Positions 7,569 to 16,514 of a DNA stretch of 34,931 bases are shown piece after piece (positions within the stretch are counted from its first letter, which is position 1; each line of letters opens with the position of its first letter). The DNA is from Hyphomicrobiales bacterium (GTDB taxonomy: Bacteria; Pseudomonadota; Alphaproteobacteria; Rhizobiales; Rhizobiaceae): NCBI GenBank assembly GCA_900465685.1, contig UEGR01000019.1, positions 1 through 34,931 on the forward strand, given 5' to 3'. Made by a program: the position numbers and the translations under genes. The notes beneath the pieces are model-generated. The model worked only from the letters and a program-made list of their open reading frames with translations. It was not told the origin of the DNA and did not search any database.

Positions 7569-8189
7569 ATGTGCAGCTGAAGCAGGCTCGTCGATCAGTT
7601 CAACGCCAGCCTGTTTCATCTTTTCCAGCATGTGGCTCATGGAGCCGTTGAGGTCGATGCCGCGGCAGGCATCGAGCCGAACGCGCACCTGAAAACCTTG
7701 TGCGACCGCGTCGAGCGCGGAATAGGCGACGCAGAAATCGGTTGCAAGCCCCGCCAGCGTCAGCGACCCGATGCTGCGTTCGCGCAGATATCCGCCAAGG
7801 CCGGTCGGCGTCTCACGGTCGTTTTCGAAAAAGGCGGAATAGCTGTCGATACCGAAACGGAAACCTTTGCGGATCACCAGCTGCGCGCGCGTCCATTGCA
7901 GGGCGGGGTGAAAATCCGCGCCGTGGCTGCCTTGCACGCAATGATCCGGCCAGAGCGTTTGAGGCCCGTAGGGCATCTCGACCATCTCAAAAGGGGCCTT
8001 GCCCGGATGCGTGCTGGCAAAGCTTGAATGACCCGCCGGGTGCCAGTCCTGTGTCAGAATGACGTGTTCGCTTTCCTCGATCAGCCGATTGACGGCAGGC
8101 AGGATTGCGTCGCCATGCGGGACAGCCAGCGCGCCGCCGGGGCAGAAGTCGTTCTGGACATCGACGACAATAAGGGCATGACCGATCAT
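7560..8189 (-). CDS. pncA: Nicotinamidase
   Basis: A 209-residue isochorismatase-fold amidase that hydrolyses nicotinamide to nicotinic acid in the NAD salvage (Preiss-Handler) route; members also activate pyrazinamide. The catalytic triad is visible as Asp10 (VVDVQNDF), Lys108 (VIRKGF) and Cys153 (ATDFCVAY). Metal ligands are expected at Asp48 and His50 (TQDWHPAGH) and at His83 (WPDHCVQG). The start at 8189 is chosen because AGGAG lies six bases upstream and it puts the conserved strand ALIVVDVQNDF at the N-terminus; a longer frame to 8318 has no such support. It overlaps the convergent DUF2165 gene by nine bases at its 3' end. Confidence 0.93.
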   Translation of the reverse strand: MIGHALIVVDVQNDFCPGGALAVPHGDAILPAVNRLIEESEHVILTQDWHPAGHSSFASTHPGKAPFEMVEMPYGPQTLWPDHCVQGSHGADFHPALQWTRAQLVIRKGFRFGIDSYSAFFENDRETPTGLGGYLRERSIGSLTLAGLATDFCVAYSALDAVAQGFQVRVRLDACRGIDLNGSMSHMLEKMKQAGVELIDEPASAAHLL

Positions 8190-8335
8190 AAGCGCTCCTG
8201 CTTCATTTCCAGCTTTTTGACAGCGACTATAATCAGCCCGTTTTCCCGAAACCAGCGAATATGCACGTTCTGGTATAACATGGATAAGGGTGCTAGGGAC
8301 CGCGCTTGGCAGTGACAATAGAGGCAGGGATCACC

Positions 8336-8557
8336 ATGACAGACGAAATCACGCGCGACAGCAACGGCACGCAATTGAATGACGGCGATTCCGTCACGTT
8401 GATCAAGGATCTGAAGGTCAAGGGAACCTCGACCACGCTGAAGCGCGGCACGATGGTCAAGGGCATCCGCCTGACGGGAAACCCCGCCGAAGTCGAATGC
8501 AGCACCAAACAGGTCAAGGGTTTGGTGCTGAGGACCGAGTTTCTGAAGAAAGCTTGA
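8336..8557 (+). CDS. Short PhnA (YjdM)-like protein
   Basis: A 73-residue protein whose core, DSNGTQLNDGDSVTLIKDL, then VKGTSTTLKRGTMVKGIRL and VKGLVLRTEFLKK, matches the C-terminal domain of PhnA/YjdM. Full-length PhnA carries an N-terminal zinc ribbon, and this protein has no such cysteines, having only one (ECSTKQ). Despite its name, the family is not shown to break phosphonates, and its role is unclear. AGGGA is six bases before the ATG at 8336; an upstream GTG/ATG at 8306 is less likely. The stop codon abuts the palindromic repeat at 8558. Confidence 0.8.
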   Translation: MTDEITRDSNGTQLNDGDSVTLIKDLKVKGTSTTLKRGTMVKGIRLTGNPAEVECSTKQVKGLVLRTEFLKKA

Positions 8558-8699
8558 GTGTCTGATCCAAAAGTCGCCATGCCGGGCTGCAAATGGCAAT
8601 TTCTGCGCTTACCTAGGCTCACGTACCTTTAAGTACGCTCCGCTCCGGTTCTCGAAATCACCATTTTCGCCACGGCCTGCCGCTTTTTGATCCAGACAC
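8558..8699. repeat. Palindromic intergenic repeat, copy A (about 142 bp)
   Basis: The outer arms GTGTCTGATCCAAAAG (8558-8573) and CTTTTTGATCCAGACAC (8683-8699) are near-perfect inverted copies. Between them are blocks shared with a second element at 12,238-12,359: CTGCAAATGGC, CTGCGCTT or TTGCGCTT, a central hairpin of the form CTCAC-GTAC-TTTAAGTACG, CCGGTTCTC and CACCATTTTCG. It lies between convergent genes and may also end their transcripts. Brucellaceae carry families of such repeats (Bru-RS type); the exact family was not confirmed. Confidence 0.75.
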
Positions 8700-8706
8700 T
8701 GACTGA

Positions 8707-9825
8707 CTAGGCGTCGATCTCCACGCGACCGCGCGGACGGCTGCAACAGGCGAGAATGTAGCCTTCCTCGATTTCATCATCGCGGATGCCGCCATTGTGG
8801 TTCATCTCGGTCTCGCCGCCGAGACACTTCACCTTGCATGTGCCGCAAATGCCGAATTCGCAGGCGCTCGGTATTTTCAGGCCGCCATTACGGGCAGCAA
8901 GCAGGATGGTGTCGTTTTCGGTGCATTCGACTTCGATGCCTGACAGGCTGAAGACGACACTGGCTGCGGCCACCGCAGGCGCTGCCGGTGCAGCAGCAGC
9001 GGGCGAGGCGGGTTCCAGTGCACTTGGAACAGGAACCGACGAAATCTCGCTCGCGGGCTGGAAGCTTTCCTGATGATAATTGGCCATGTCGAAGCCGGAT
9101 TGTTCCAGCAATCCGCGCACGCCGTTCATGAACGGCTCCGGGCCGCAGCAGAAGACCTTGCGGTGCTGGAAGTCCGGCGCAAGCAATTCAAGCCGCGCCC
9201 GGTCTATGCGCCCGTGCAGGCCCGGCCAGACGTGGCGGGCCGAGGACTGCTCGACGATGAAGGCCAGCCGCATGGCGTCCATACGGCCGGATAGCAATTC
9301 CAGTTCCTTGCGGAAGATGATGTCGTCCGGTGTGCGGGCACAATTGATAAAGGCTATGTCGGTTCCCGGTGCACAGTCAAACAGCCAACGGGTCATGGAC
9401 ACCATCGGCGTAATGCCGGAACCAGCCGAGATGAACAGGTATTTTTCACTCGGATGATTGGCCAGCGAAAAGTCGCCATTCGGGCCATAGGCCTTGATCT
9501 TCATCGGCGGGCGCAGATTGTCGAGCATCCAGCGCGTGCCGATACTGTCCTTCTGGGCCTTGACCGTCACCGAAATATGGTAGGGCCGCGAGGGCGTGGA
9601 TGACAGCGTATAAGTTCTGAGCACAGGGCCGAGGCCGTCCGCCCGTTCCAGCGGCAGTTCCAGCGTGACGAACTGGCCCGGCGTATAGCGGAACCAGTTG
9701 CCTTCCTCGGTCTTGAACGAGAAGGTCATGACATCTGGCGCTTCTTCGATGGCAGAAATGCATTCCAGCATTTGCAGCCTGTCGTTCCACGGCAGCATCT
9801 CATCCAGATATTTCAGAGGCTGCAT
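8707..9825 (-). CDS. gbcB: Ferredoxin reductase with C-terminal 2Fe-2S domain, likely glycine betaine demethylase subunit GbcB
   Basis: A 372-residue three-domain electron-transfer protein. An FAD-binding barrel (RTYTLSSTPSRPYHISV, about residue 75) is followed by an NAD(P)-binding domain (SAGSGITPM, about 140). An Ala/Pro-rich linker near 270-290 leads to a plant-type 2Fe-2S domain with Cys322, Cys327, Cys330 and Cys360. It would pass electrons from NAD(P)H to the Rieske oxygenase encoded just upstream on the same strand. In Pseudomonas such a pair (GbcA/GbcB) demethylates glycine betaine to dimethylglycine, and annotation pipelines often call this protein a hybrid-cluster reductase. The pairing supports GbcB, but the substrate is inferred; another quaternary amine such as a proline betaine is possible. 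Confidence 0.75.
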   Translation of the reverse strand: MQPLKYLDEMLPWNDRLQMLECISAIEEAPDVMTFSFKTEEGNWFRYTPGQFVTLELPLERADGLGPVLRTYTLSSTPSRPYHISVTVKAQKDSIGTRWMLDNLRPPMKIKAYGPNGDFSLANHPSEKYLFISAGSGITPMVSMTRWLFDCAPGTDIAFINCARTPDDIIFRKELELLSGRMDAMRLAFIVEQSSARHVWPGLHGRIDRARLELLAPDFQHRKVFCCGPEPFMNGVRGLLEQSGFDMANYHQESFQPASEISSVPVPSALEPASPAAAAPAAPAVAAASVVFSLSGIEVECTENDTILLAARNGGLKIPSACEFGICGTCKVKCLGGETEMNHNGGIRDDEIEEGYILACCSRPRGRVEIDA

Positions 9826-9860
9826 GGCCTTCTCGCTTGTCTATTCATATCAAAACGGGA

Positions 9861-9884
9861 CAGGCCGGACGTGATCCCGGCCTG
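9861..9884 (-). terminator. Hairpin between gbcA and gbcB
   Basis: CAGGCCGG (9861-9868) pairs with CCGGCCTG (9877-9884). On the minus strand it is followed by TCCCGTTTTG, a weak T-rich tail. Lying in the 88-base gap within the pair, it may reduce gbcB transcription relative to gbcA or stabilise the upstream message end. Confidence 0.55.
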
Positions 9885-9913
9885 CGGTTTGTTTCGTTCA
9901 GCAGGCCTAAAAC

Positions 9914-11544
<1,631 letters not shown>

Positions 11545-12231
11545 ATGAAGCGCTCAGAAATCAACGAGATTATCCGCGAAAGCGATGCGTTTATCCGCTC
11601 ATTTGGCTATGTCATGCCGCCCTTCGCTTACTGGACCCCGGAAGAGCTGAAGCAGCGGACAGGCAGTGACGCTGCAGCCATTCGCGATGCGCGTCTGGGC
11701 TGGGACATTACGGATTACGGTCAGGGCAAGTTCAAGGACCTCGGCCTTTTCCTGTTTACGACACGCAATGGCAATGCCGACGACCTGAAGCGCGGCGGCG
11801 GCATGCTTTATGCCGAGAAGATCATGATCTCGCGTGAGAACCAGTTGTCGCCGATGCATCGCCATGTGGTGAAGGCCGAGGACATCATCAATCGCGGTGG
11901 CGGCACGCTGGTGCTGGAACTGTTCAACTCGCGTCCCGATGGCAGCGTCTGCGAACAGTCCGATGTCATTGTCGCGACCGACGGGCGTCTTGTGACGCAG
12001 AAGGCGGGCGCGCATCTGAAACTGTCGCCCGGTGAAAGCGTGACGCTTCTGCCCGGTAACTGGCATGCCTTCTGGGGCGAGGGCGGCGACGTGCTGATCG
12101 GCGAAGTCTCGACCGTCAATGACGATCTCACCGACAATATTTTCCGCGAGCCGATTGGCCGCTTCTCGAATATTGAAGAAAACGAGAAGCCGCTGCATTT
12201 GCTCGTATCTGACTATGACAAGTGGCTCTAA
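11545..12231 (+). CDS. D-lyxose/D-mannose isomerase family protein
   Basis: A 228-residue cupin-type sugar isomerase, equal in length to known D-lyxose ketol-isomerases. The metal-binding cupin motif is seen in LSPMHRHVVKAEDI (two His and a Glu), with a further His in LLPGNWHAFWGE. The N-terminal SFGYVMPPFAYWTPEE stretch is typical of the family. It would interconvert D-lyxose with D-xylulose and D-mannose with D-fructose. The start at 11545 follows a GGAGGT site and matches family length; an upstream ATG at 11515 is less likely. Its link to the divergent gbc genes is only positional. Confidence 0.82.
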   Translation: MKRSEINEIIRESDAFIRSFGYVMPPFAYWTPEELKQRTGSDAAAIRDARLGWDITDYGQGKFKDLGLFLFTTRNGNADDLKRGGGMLYAEKIMISRENQLSPMHRHVVKAEDIINRGGGTLVLELFNSRPDGSVCEQSDVIVATDGRLVTQKAGAHLKLSPGESVTLLPGNWHAFWGEGGDVLIGEVSTVNDDLTDNIFREPIGRFSNIEENEKPLHLLVSDYDKWL

Positions 12232-12237
12232 GCCAAC

Positions 12238-12359
12238 AGATTCCGGCTCTGGCCGCCTGCAAATGGCGTGATTTTGCGCTTCCGGTGCTCACCTACATTA
12301 AGTAGGCTGCGCGCCGGTTCTCAAACCCCACCATTTTCGGCAGGCCATAACCGGAATCT
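12238..12359. repeat. Palindromic intergenic repeat, copy B (about 122 bp)
   Basis: The outer arms AGATTCCGG (12238-12246) and CCGGAATCT (12351-12359) are exact inverted copies. Inner blocks match copy A at 8,558: CTGCAAATGGC, TTGCGCTTCC, a hairpin around ATTAAGTAGGC, GCCGGTTCTC and CACCATTTTCGG. The arm sequences differ between copies while still pairing within each copy, which indicates selection for the fold. It fills the gap before ugd. Confidence 0.75.
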
Positions 12360-12400
12360 CCTCAGGCGGATCGGCCAAATTAAACTGAAGGACTGAACAT

Positions 12401-13711
12401 ATGAAGCTGGCGATGATCGGAACGGGCTATGTAGGCTTGGTTTCGGGTGTGTGTTTTGCCGAATTCGGCTTTAACGTAACCTGTGTCGACAAGAACCCGT
12501 CGATCATTGAGCGGCTTAAGGCGGGCACAGTCACGATTTTCGAGCCGGGTCTCGATGAACTCCTGACCCGCAATATTCGTGACGGGCGGCTGGATTTCAG
12601 CACCGATCTTGCATCGAGCGTTGCCGATGCAGATGTGATTTTCATTGCGGTGGGCACACCGTCCCGGCGCGGCGACGGCGAGGCCGACCTGCAATATATC
12701 GAAGCGGCAGCCGACGAGATTGCTGCGGCGATGAAGCCGGGCGCCGTAGTCGTCATCAAGTCCACGGTGGTGGTTGGCACCAATGCACGCATCCGCGACC
12801 GCATTGCGGCAGCACGGCCGGGTGTGGCCTTTTCCATGGTTTCCAATCCGGAATTCCTGCGGGAAGGCTCGGCGATCGAGGATTTCATGCGGCCGGACCG
12901 CGTTGTGGTCGGCGTAGAGAATGAGAGCGGCAAGGCCGCGATGCAGCGCCTCTATCGTCCGCTTTATCTGCGTGAAACGCCGATGGTCGTGACATCGCTC
13001 GAAAATGCCGAGATCATCAAATATGCAGCCAATGCATTTCTGGCCATGAAGGTGACCTTCATCAATCAGGTCGCGGATCTGTGCGAGAAGACCGGTGGTA
13101 ATGTGCAGGAAGTTGCCCGCGCCATCGGGATGGATAATCGCATTGGTTCGAAATTCCTACATGCTGGCCCGGGCTTTGGCGGTTCATGCTTCCCGAAGGA
13201 TACGCGCGCCTTTGCCGCGACCGGTAAGCGTTACGATGCTCCGCAGTCGCTGATCGAGGAAGTGATCGCCATCAACGAGACGCGCAAGCAGTCAATGGCA
13301 GAACGGATTGTTGCCGCTGCCAAGGAAAGTGGCGCAAAGACGGTCGCGGTGCTCGGCATCGCGTTCAAGCCGAACACCGATGATATTCGCGAGTCTCCGG
13401 CATTGGACATTGTGAGCGCGATCCAGAAGGCAGGGCTTTCCGTGCGGGCGCATGATCCGGAAGCCATGGATGCAGCCAAGGCTGTTCTGCCGGGTGTGAT
13501 CTGGTGCGGCTCGGCCTATGAGGCGGCGGAAGGGGCTGGCGTGGTCGCGCTTCTGACCGAATGGAACGCCTATCGGGCGCTGGATCTCAAGCGCGTTGCA
13601 AAAGCCATGGCTGGAAAAGTTCTGATCGACCTGCGCAATGTCTACAAGGCGGAAGATATCGCAGGTACCGGCCTCGATTATCGTTCGGTGGGCCGTACAG
13701 TAAAGGTCTGA
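12401..13711 (+). CDS. ugd: UDP-glucose 6-dehydrogenase
   Basis: A 436-residue enzyme that oxidises UDP-glucose to UDP-glucuronate with two NAD+. The Rossmann motif GTGYVGLVSG is at residues 7-16. The catalytic cysteine is Cys263 in GPGFGGSCFPKD, with Lys207 and Asn211 (EIIKYAANAF) also in place, and the NPEFLREG loop is at 149-156. UDP-glucuronate feeds uronic-acid-containing polysaccharides and, by epimerisation, galacturonate of LPS and lipid A in this order. The gene has its own terminator and faces a GT2/LAB_N pair that may use polyprenyl-linked sugars. Confidence 0.95.
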   Translation: MKLAMIGTGYVGLVSGVCFAEFGFNVTCVDKNPSIIERLKAGTVTIFEPGLDELLTRNIRDGRLDFSTDLASSVADADVIFIAVGTPSRRGDGEADLQYIEAAADEIAAAMKPGAVVVIKSTVVVGTNARIRDRIAAARPGVAFSMVSNPEFLREGSAIEDFMRPDRVVVGVENESGKAAMQRLYRPLYLRETPMVVTSLENAEIIKYAANAFLAMKVTFINQVADLCEKTGGNVQEVARAIGMDNRIGSKFLHAGPGFGGSCFPKDTRAFAATGKRYDAPQSLIEEVIAINETRKQSMAERIVAAAKESGAKTVAVLGIAFKPNTDDIRESPALDIVSAIQKAGLSVRAHDPEAMDAAKAVLPGVIWCGSAYEAAEGAGVVALLTEWNAYRALDLKRVAKAMAGKVLIDLRNVYKAEDIAGTGLDYRSVGRTVKV

Positions 13712-13737
13712 TTGTCGGATAGGTATTTAGAGAATGT

Positions 13738-13773
13738 GTGCGTCAGGACGGAACGGTTCTGACGCACTTTTTT
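13738..13773 (+). terminator. Intrinsic terminator of ugd
   Basis: GTGCGTCAG (13738-13746) pairs with CTGACGCAC (13759-13767), followed by six Ts. It starts 27 bases after the stop codon and is 20 bases from the convergent LAB_N gene. Confidence 0.92.
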
Positions 13774-13793
13774 GATCTGCTACGGGCAGCGCT

Positions 13794-14123
13794 TTATTCG
13801 CTCGCCGTGATCTGCTTCTTCTCATTGGCGATCAGCCAGAGATTGCGGACATAGACAACGAGACCGAGGCCCTGTCCCGCGATGAAGACGGGGTCCTTGC
13901 GTTGGATCGCATAGATCAGCAGCAATGCGCCGCCAAACAGCGAAAAGAACCAGAATGCCACCGGCATGACGCTTTTCTTGGCCTTCTCAGATGCCAGCCA
14001 CTGCACAACAAAGCGCATGGTGAAACAGGCCTGTGCGATGAAGCCAAGAACGATCCAGCCATCCCACTGAGCGACGAAGACTTCGTGCAGCCAATGCGAC
14101 AGGCTGTTGAAAATATCAGTCAT
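13794..14123 (-). CDS. Lipid-A-disaccharide synthase N-terminal-like (LAB_N) membrane protein
   Basis: A 109-residue protein with three hydrophobic segments and the LAB_N signature QACFTMRFVVQWLASEKAKKSVMPVAFWFFSL (described by its ends: QACFTMRF and MPVAFWFFSL). The domain is named from its fusion to LpxB in some species, but standalone copies usually sit beside a polyprenyl-phosphate sugar transferase, as here. Its role may be in membrane handling of the lipid-linked sugar. The start codon overlaps the stop of the glycosyltransferase gene by eight bases, so the two are translationally coupled. Confidence 0.82.
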   Translation of the reverse strand: MTDIFNSLSHWLHEVFVAQWDGWIVLGFIAQACFTMRFVVQWLASEKAKKSVMPVAFWFFSLFGGALLLIYAIQRKDPVFIAGQGLGLVVYVRNLWLIANEKKQITASE

Positions 14124-14847
14124 GGGTAATCTCCGTCACGCGCGGCACAACCTTGCGGCGCTTGCGCAGCCACCAGACACCATAAAGATCGAGAATGCCG
14201 CGCAGTCCGCGATCGAGAATGCCGTAATTGGATTTGCCGTGGCGGCGTTCGCGGTCGACCACGTCCACATGCACGACATCGAAACCTTCGCGCAGTGCCA
14301 GCGATGGCAGATAGCGGTGCCAGCCGTCGAAGAAAGGCAACTGACGGAACAGATCTGTATGCAGCGCCTTGAGGCCGCAACCGGAATCGCGCGTCTTGTC
14401 CTTCAGGATCGCGCCGCGCAGATTATTCGCAAAGCGCGACGACAATTGCTTCAGCTTGGTGTCGGTGCGTTTCAGGCGCTGGCCGGCGGCGATGCCATAG
14501 CCTTCACCAGCTTCGACGAGCGCATCGACAAGCATTGGCAGATAGGCCGGATCGTTCTGGCCGTCGCCATCCATGGTAACAACAACATTGCCGCGCGCGG
14601 CAAAAACACCGGAACGCACTGCCGCACTCTGGCCGGATGAACGGTCATGGCGCAAATGGCGTAGCGGCTTGCCTGCATGGATGCGTCGGGCAATCACGTC
14701 GCTTGTCGAGTCCGTCGAACCGTCATCGACGACAATCACTTCATAGGCGCGACCCTGCATCGCGGAATCCACTTCATCCAGCAGAAAGGCCAGATTGTCC
14801 GCCTCGTTACGGCAGGGGATGACCACGGAGATTGTCGGTGTTTCCAC
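14116..14847 (-). CDS. Family 2 glycosyltransferase (polyprenyl-phosphate sugar transferase type)
   Basis: A 243-residue GT-A enzyme. The fold markers are VVIPCRNEADNL (nucleotide-sugar binding), VVDDGSTDST and the DXD motif in TMDGDGQNDP. The family resembles dolichol-phosphate mannose synthase and ArnC, which load a sugar on a polyprenyl phosphate; no long membrane segment is obvious. The GTG at 14847 is preferred because GAAGGA lies nine to ten bases before it, while a longer frame would start with TTG at 14883. With LAB_N and the facing ugd it could build a polyprenyl-phosphate uronic acid for LPS, by analogy with the RgtE step in Rhizobium. That substrate is inference. Confidence 0.8.
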   Translation of the reverse strand: METPTISVVIPCRNEADNLAFLLDEVDSAMQGRAYEVIVVDDGSTDSTSDVIARRIHAGKPLRHLRHDRSSGQSAAVRSGVFAARGNVVVTMDGDGQNDPAYLPMLVDALVEAGEGYGIAAGQRLKRTDTKLKQLSSRFANNLRGAILKDKTRDSGCGLKALHTDLFRQLPFFDGWHRYLPSLALREGFDVVHVDVVDRERRHGKSNYGILDRGLRGILDLYGVWWLRKRRKVVPRVTEITHD

Positions 14848-14947
14848 GCAGAGTGTTCCTTCGTTCCTTGCGCTATTCTTCAAGCGCAGGCTCCATTTTC
14901 GATGTCTGGAGGCCCGATATCGCGCAAGCCGCGGCTAGTTTTTTCAA

Positions 14948-14996
14948 CATCGGCTTTTTCCCGAAACCGATAATCACTTTCGGGGCCGATGCTCTA
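14948..14996. repeat. CCGAAA/TTTCGG palindromic repeat, divergent copy
   Basis: A dyad with CATCGGC and GCCGATG outer arms and CCGAAA/CTTTCGG inner arms, ending GCTCTAG. It belongs to the same palindrome family as the copies at 22,063-22,106 and 33,399-33,441, which are common between genes in this order. It occupies the gap between the glycosyltransferase and hydrolase genes, where no gene is seen. Confidence 0.65.
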
Positions 14997-15073
14997 GCAC
15001 TGAATACCCGAAGAAGCCAAGATGCTTCAAGAAATCGTGAGCCAAGCCAAATAGAAGAGAATACCGCCGTTTC

Positions 15074-16018
15074 TTAGCCGGACTTCGACGGAGACGGAAG
15101 GGTCTCCGCCAGCCAATCCAGAAATTTCTGCGTCACTTCGTTCCGATTAATGTCGTTGAGGCTTTCATGGCGGGTTTCTGCGAGGATCAGGCAGGTCACC
15201 CGTGTGAACCCCATGCGCTGCATGCGTGCCGCCAGTCTGGAGATGGCGGCTCCCTTGGCGGTAGCGGGATCTTCGCTGCCGCCGACCAGATGAAAGGGCA
15301 GGCTGCGCGGGATCTTGCTGAAGTTGCGGTCATCCGCACCACGCGCGGTCATGTGCACGAGATCGAGCCACAGCGATACGGTGGCGTCGAAGCCGCAGAG
15401 TGGATCGGCGACATAGGCCTCGACCTCCGCCGGATCGCGTGACAGCCAGTCGAACGGCGTGCGATGGCCGGGGATGGCGCGGCCCCAAGCGCGGAAGGTC
15501 AGTTTCGGCAACAGGCTGCTTGGAACATCCGACCCTTTCAGCATGCGCTCTATATAAAGAAGTGCCACAGCGGCTTTGGCTTCAAGGCCGCCGTCAAAAT
15601 TGGCATTCCAGATTGCAGCGGCATCCACCGTGTCGGCATGGTCGAGCACATAGTTCAGGGTAATCAGGCCGCCCATGGAGTGTCCAAACAGAACCACCGG
15701 CAAGCTGGGATGCTGTTGGTGAATGTGGCGGTTCAGTGCCAGAACATCGTTGATGGCCACATCATGGCCTTGCTTTTGTGAAAACATTCCTCTCGGCGCA
15801 TGAGCGCCGATATTCATGCCATGGCCACGGTGGTCATGGGCATAGACGTGATAGCCAGCCTCTGCGAGCGCTTTGGCAAACCGGCCATAGCGCGCGGAAT
15901 GTTCGGCAAGACCGTGGCAGATTTGAACGACCGCCCGTGGCGCATCGGCAAGCGCGCTTCGAAACGGCAGTTGCGTCGCGTCGGACAGGGAGATGGGATG
16001 AACGGTTTCAAACGACAT
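15074..16018 (-). CDS. Alpha/beta hydrolase, lysophospholipase / monoacylglycerol lipase type
   Basis: A 314-residue serine hydrolase of the Hydrolase_4 group. The nucleophile elbow is GHSMGG, the oxyanion region is VVQICHGLAEHSARY, and a late ETRHESLND segment supplies the catalytic histidine. An aspartate in VGGSEDPAT probably completes the triad. YAHDHRGHG is typical of lysophospholipase L2 relatives. No signal peptide is seen, so it is likely cytoplasmic, acting on lysophospholipids or monoacylglycerols. The start is uncertain: ATG at 16018 gives the family-like MSFETVHP, while an in-frame TTG at 16045 would add nine residues and follows a GGGGGA site. Confidence 0.82.
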   Translation of the reverse strand: MSFETVHPISLSDATQLPFRSALADAPRAVVQICHGLAEHSARYGRFAKALAEAGYHVYAHDHRGHGMNIGAHAPRGMFSQKQGHDVAINDVLALNRHIHQQHPSLPVVLFGHSMGGLITLNYVLDHADTVDAAAIWNANFDGGLEAKAAVALLYIERMLKGSDVPSSLLPKLTFRAWGRAIPGHRTPFDWLSRDPAEVEAYVADPLCGFDATVSLWLDLVHMTARGADDRNFSKIPRSLPFHLVGGSEDPATAKGAAISRLAARMQRMGFTRVTCLILAETRHESLNDINRNEVTQKFLDWLAETLPSPSKSG

Positions 16019-16194
16019 TTCGCCATCTGATTTTATGCCGCGCAAATAGTCAATTCCCCCGTTGAGCGCGGCATTAAAAGAGGCATGACAACGTTGTATG
16101 AGCGAATTTTAGGCAAAAGCGTTTTTTGTGCAAATTCTGCTTGAAATGCGTGAAAAGCTGGGCAAATCTACGCTCAACGGGGAAATACAGGGGC

Positions 16195-16223
16195 TTTGAC
16201 GGACATAAAGGGCGTCATTTAGA
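16195..16223 (+). promoter_or_regulatory. Possible promoter for the structured RNA before ettA
   Basis: TTGACG (16196-16201) is a near-consensus -35 box, and TTTAGA (16218-16223) follows at 16-base spacing as a modest -10. Transcription would begin near 16,230 and run into the two hairpins at 16,248-16,336. Confidence 0.4.
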
Positions 16224-16229
16224 GAAATC

Positions 16230-16336
16230 CAAGCCATCATTTGCAGGCCGTCCGATGAAAGGGAGGAAACTTTCGCGGACGGTGGCCAGAGGGGAAACCG
16301 GGTGACGGAAATATCCGCGCCCGGTTTCATTCTTTT
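16230..16336 (+). ncRNA. Candidate small RNA or structured leader upstream of ettA
   Basis: Two strong hairpins follow each other. The first pairs CCGTCCG (16248-16254) with CGGACGG (16276-16282), with an inner GAAAG/CTTTC stem and a loop containing GGAGG. The second pairs GAAACCGGG (16294-16302) with CCCGGTTTC (16320-16328), has an inner CGGA/TCCG stem, and ends in ATTCTTTT like an intrinsic terminator. With the promoter-like boxes ahead this gives an RNA of about 107 bases. No gene is coded here. It ends about 180 bases before ettA, so it could be a free RNA or an attenuator. I could not match it to a known family. Confidence 0.45.
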
Positions 16337-16514
16337 AAGCTCAAATTTTCAAGCGCGTGCTTCTTCGGGCAATGCCTTGCCCGTCATTTATGTTTTACGC
16401 GATGGCGTTTGCGTCCGCTCTTTATTTGGCCTACATACGCGTCAGCAATTTCCGCGCGGTTCGGCTTCATTCGAACCCACCCGCGCTTTCCAACCCGTGG
16501 AGACGACGCGCTTT

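Noticed and set aside
16248..16282. TTTCCTCCCT on the minus strand, as in the alphaproteobacterial MmgR/alpha-r8 small RNA family
   Set aside because: The family needs a terminator hairpin downstream of this motif on the same strand; none is present on the minus strand, whereas the plus strand has a terminator-like end.
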